Of a DNA stretch of 6,391 nt, positions 6,103 through 6,391 are shown piece after piece. Source of the stretch: Bacteroidota bacterium (GTDB taxonomy: Bacteria > Bacteroidota > Ignavibacteria > Ignavibacteriales > Ignavibacteriaceae); the NCBI GenBank assembly GCA_021796135.1, contig JAJYOQ010000246.1:1-6391 (forward strand), written 5' to 3'. The translations under genes were made by a program, and so were the position numbers. The notes under the pieces were generated by a model. The model was given only the letters and a program-made list of their open reading frames with translations, was not told where the DNA came from and did no database searches. Numbering within the stretch: position 1 is the stretch's first letter; each line of letters starts with the position of its first letter.

Positions 6103-6390
6103 ATGCATGATAAAGAAGAAATAATGAGAAATCTTTCAAGTCATTATTCGGCCAAAATAATGAGAGCTTTTGGCAATGTAGACCCTGCTGCAAAGGCACT
6201 AGAAATTATAGCCAAATCATTGAATGAACTTTATAGATATTTCGAACCAAGCTATTTCAATGGTGAATTTTTAGTTTGTAAGAATCTAACCGATCAACTT
6301 TGTTTCAAAGAAGAAAACGGTGTCCATATTTATGATAAAAATATACTTTTGAATAGAAATAATGGAATAATGATCATACAAGAAAGATGA
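6103..6390 (+). CDS. small 95-aa hypothetical protein of the ATPase operon
   Basis: It begins 3 bases after the previous stop and ends with TGA 6388-6390, so it is complete in the window. I do not recognise it. The first half looks helical and amphipathic (EEIMRNLSSHYSAKIMRAF, then PAAKALEIIAKSLNELY). The second half is probably beta-rich (GEFLVCKNLTDQLCF, then HIYDKNILLNRNNGIMII). There is no signal peptide, membrane helix or catalytic motif. Its last codons overlap a possible next start in an ATGA, which supports translational coupling. It could be a second small subunit, an adaptor for an effector encoded next, or an inhibitor of that effector. Reality as a gene is supported by spacing, same strand and continuity rather than homology. 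Confidence 0.72.
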   Translation: MHDKEEIMRNLSSHYSAKIMRAFGNVDPAAKALEIIAKSLNELYRYFEPSYFNGEFLVCKNLTDQLCFKEENGVHIYDKNILLNRNNGIMIIQER

Positions 6391-6391
6391 A
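6387..6391 (+). CDS. probable start of a fourth operon gene, cut by the window edge
   Basis: ATG 6387-6389 overlaps the TGA of the 95-aa gene as ATGA, the classic arrangement of translationally coupled genes. Only the first codon and two more bases are visible, so nothing can be said of the product. By analogy with Lamassu/ABC-3C loci it could be the effector, but that is inference. Confidence 0.33.

Overview
The window looks like a piece of an A+T-rich bacterial chromosome, probably from the Bacteroidota/Ignavibacteriota group. That assignment is an inference. It rests on the composition, the very A+T-rich gene leaders with almost no Shine-Dalgarno sequences, the type of palindromic intergenic repeats, and the style of the tyrosine recombinase (an arm-type DNA-binding domain plus a SAM-like core-binding domain, common in that group). 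No 16S or other decisive marker is present.

Layout. Positions 2-1396 are the 3' part of a housekeeping gene, the E1 component of 2-oxoglutarate dehydrogenase (sucA); its start lies left of the window. Next is about 360 bp of non-coding DNA with three palindromes: a strong hairpin just after sucA (1433-1466) and a pair of REP-like hairpins (1572-1634). A promoter-like sequence (1714-1742) then leads into a complete tRNA-Gly with anticodon CCC (1759-1831). Right after the tRNA come a short A+T-rich stretch, a cluster of phased short direct repeats (1929-1966) and a complete tyrosine recombinase gene (2008-3093). The order tRNA 3' end, repeats, integrase is typical of the left end (attL) of an integrative element in a tRNA gene. 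If so, everything from about 1832 rightward is acquired DNA, and sucA and the tRNA are host DNA.

Between the integrase and the cargo lie 437 non-coding bases. They hold a fossil: 3151-3219 encodes, in the same frame as the integrase, a second diverged copy of a recombinase C-terminus in which the nucleophile tyrosine codon now reads His.

The cargo is a tight, same-strand cluster that runs off the right edge. It has a 659-aa SMC/Rad50/DndD-like ABC ATPase with a coiled-coil insert carrying two CxxC motifs (3531-5510), a 194-aa protein with a winged-helix-like segment 4 bp later (5515-6099), an unrecognised 95-aa protein 3 bp later (6103-6390), and an ATGA overlap that suggests a fourth gene starting at 6387. 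An SMC-like ATPase followed by small partner proteins just inside a tRNA-integrated island resembles the Lamassu / ABC-three-component (ABC-3C) anti-phage and anti-plasmid systems. In those systems the ATPase and a small middle component are thought to sense foreign DNA and release a toxic effector. Here the effector would be encoded beyond the window, so the defence assignment is a hypothesis based on context and motifs.
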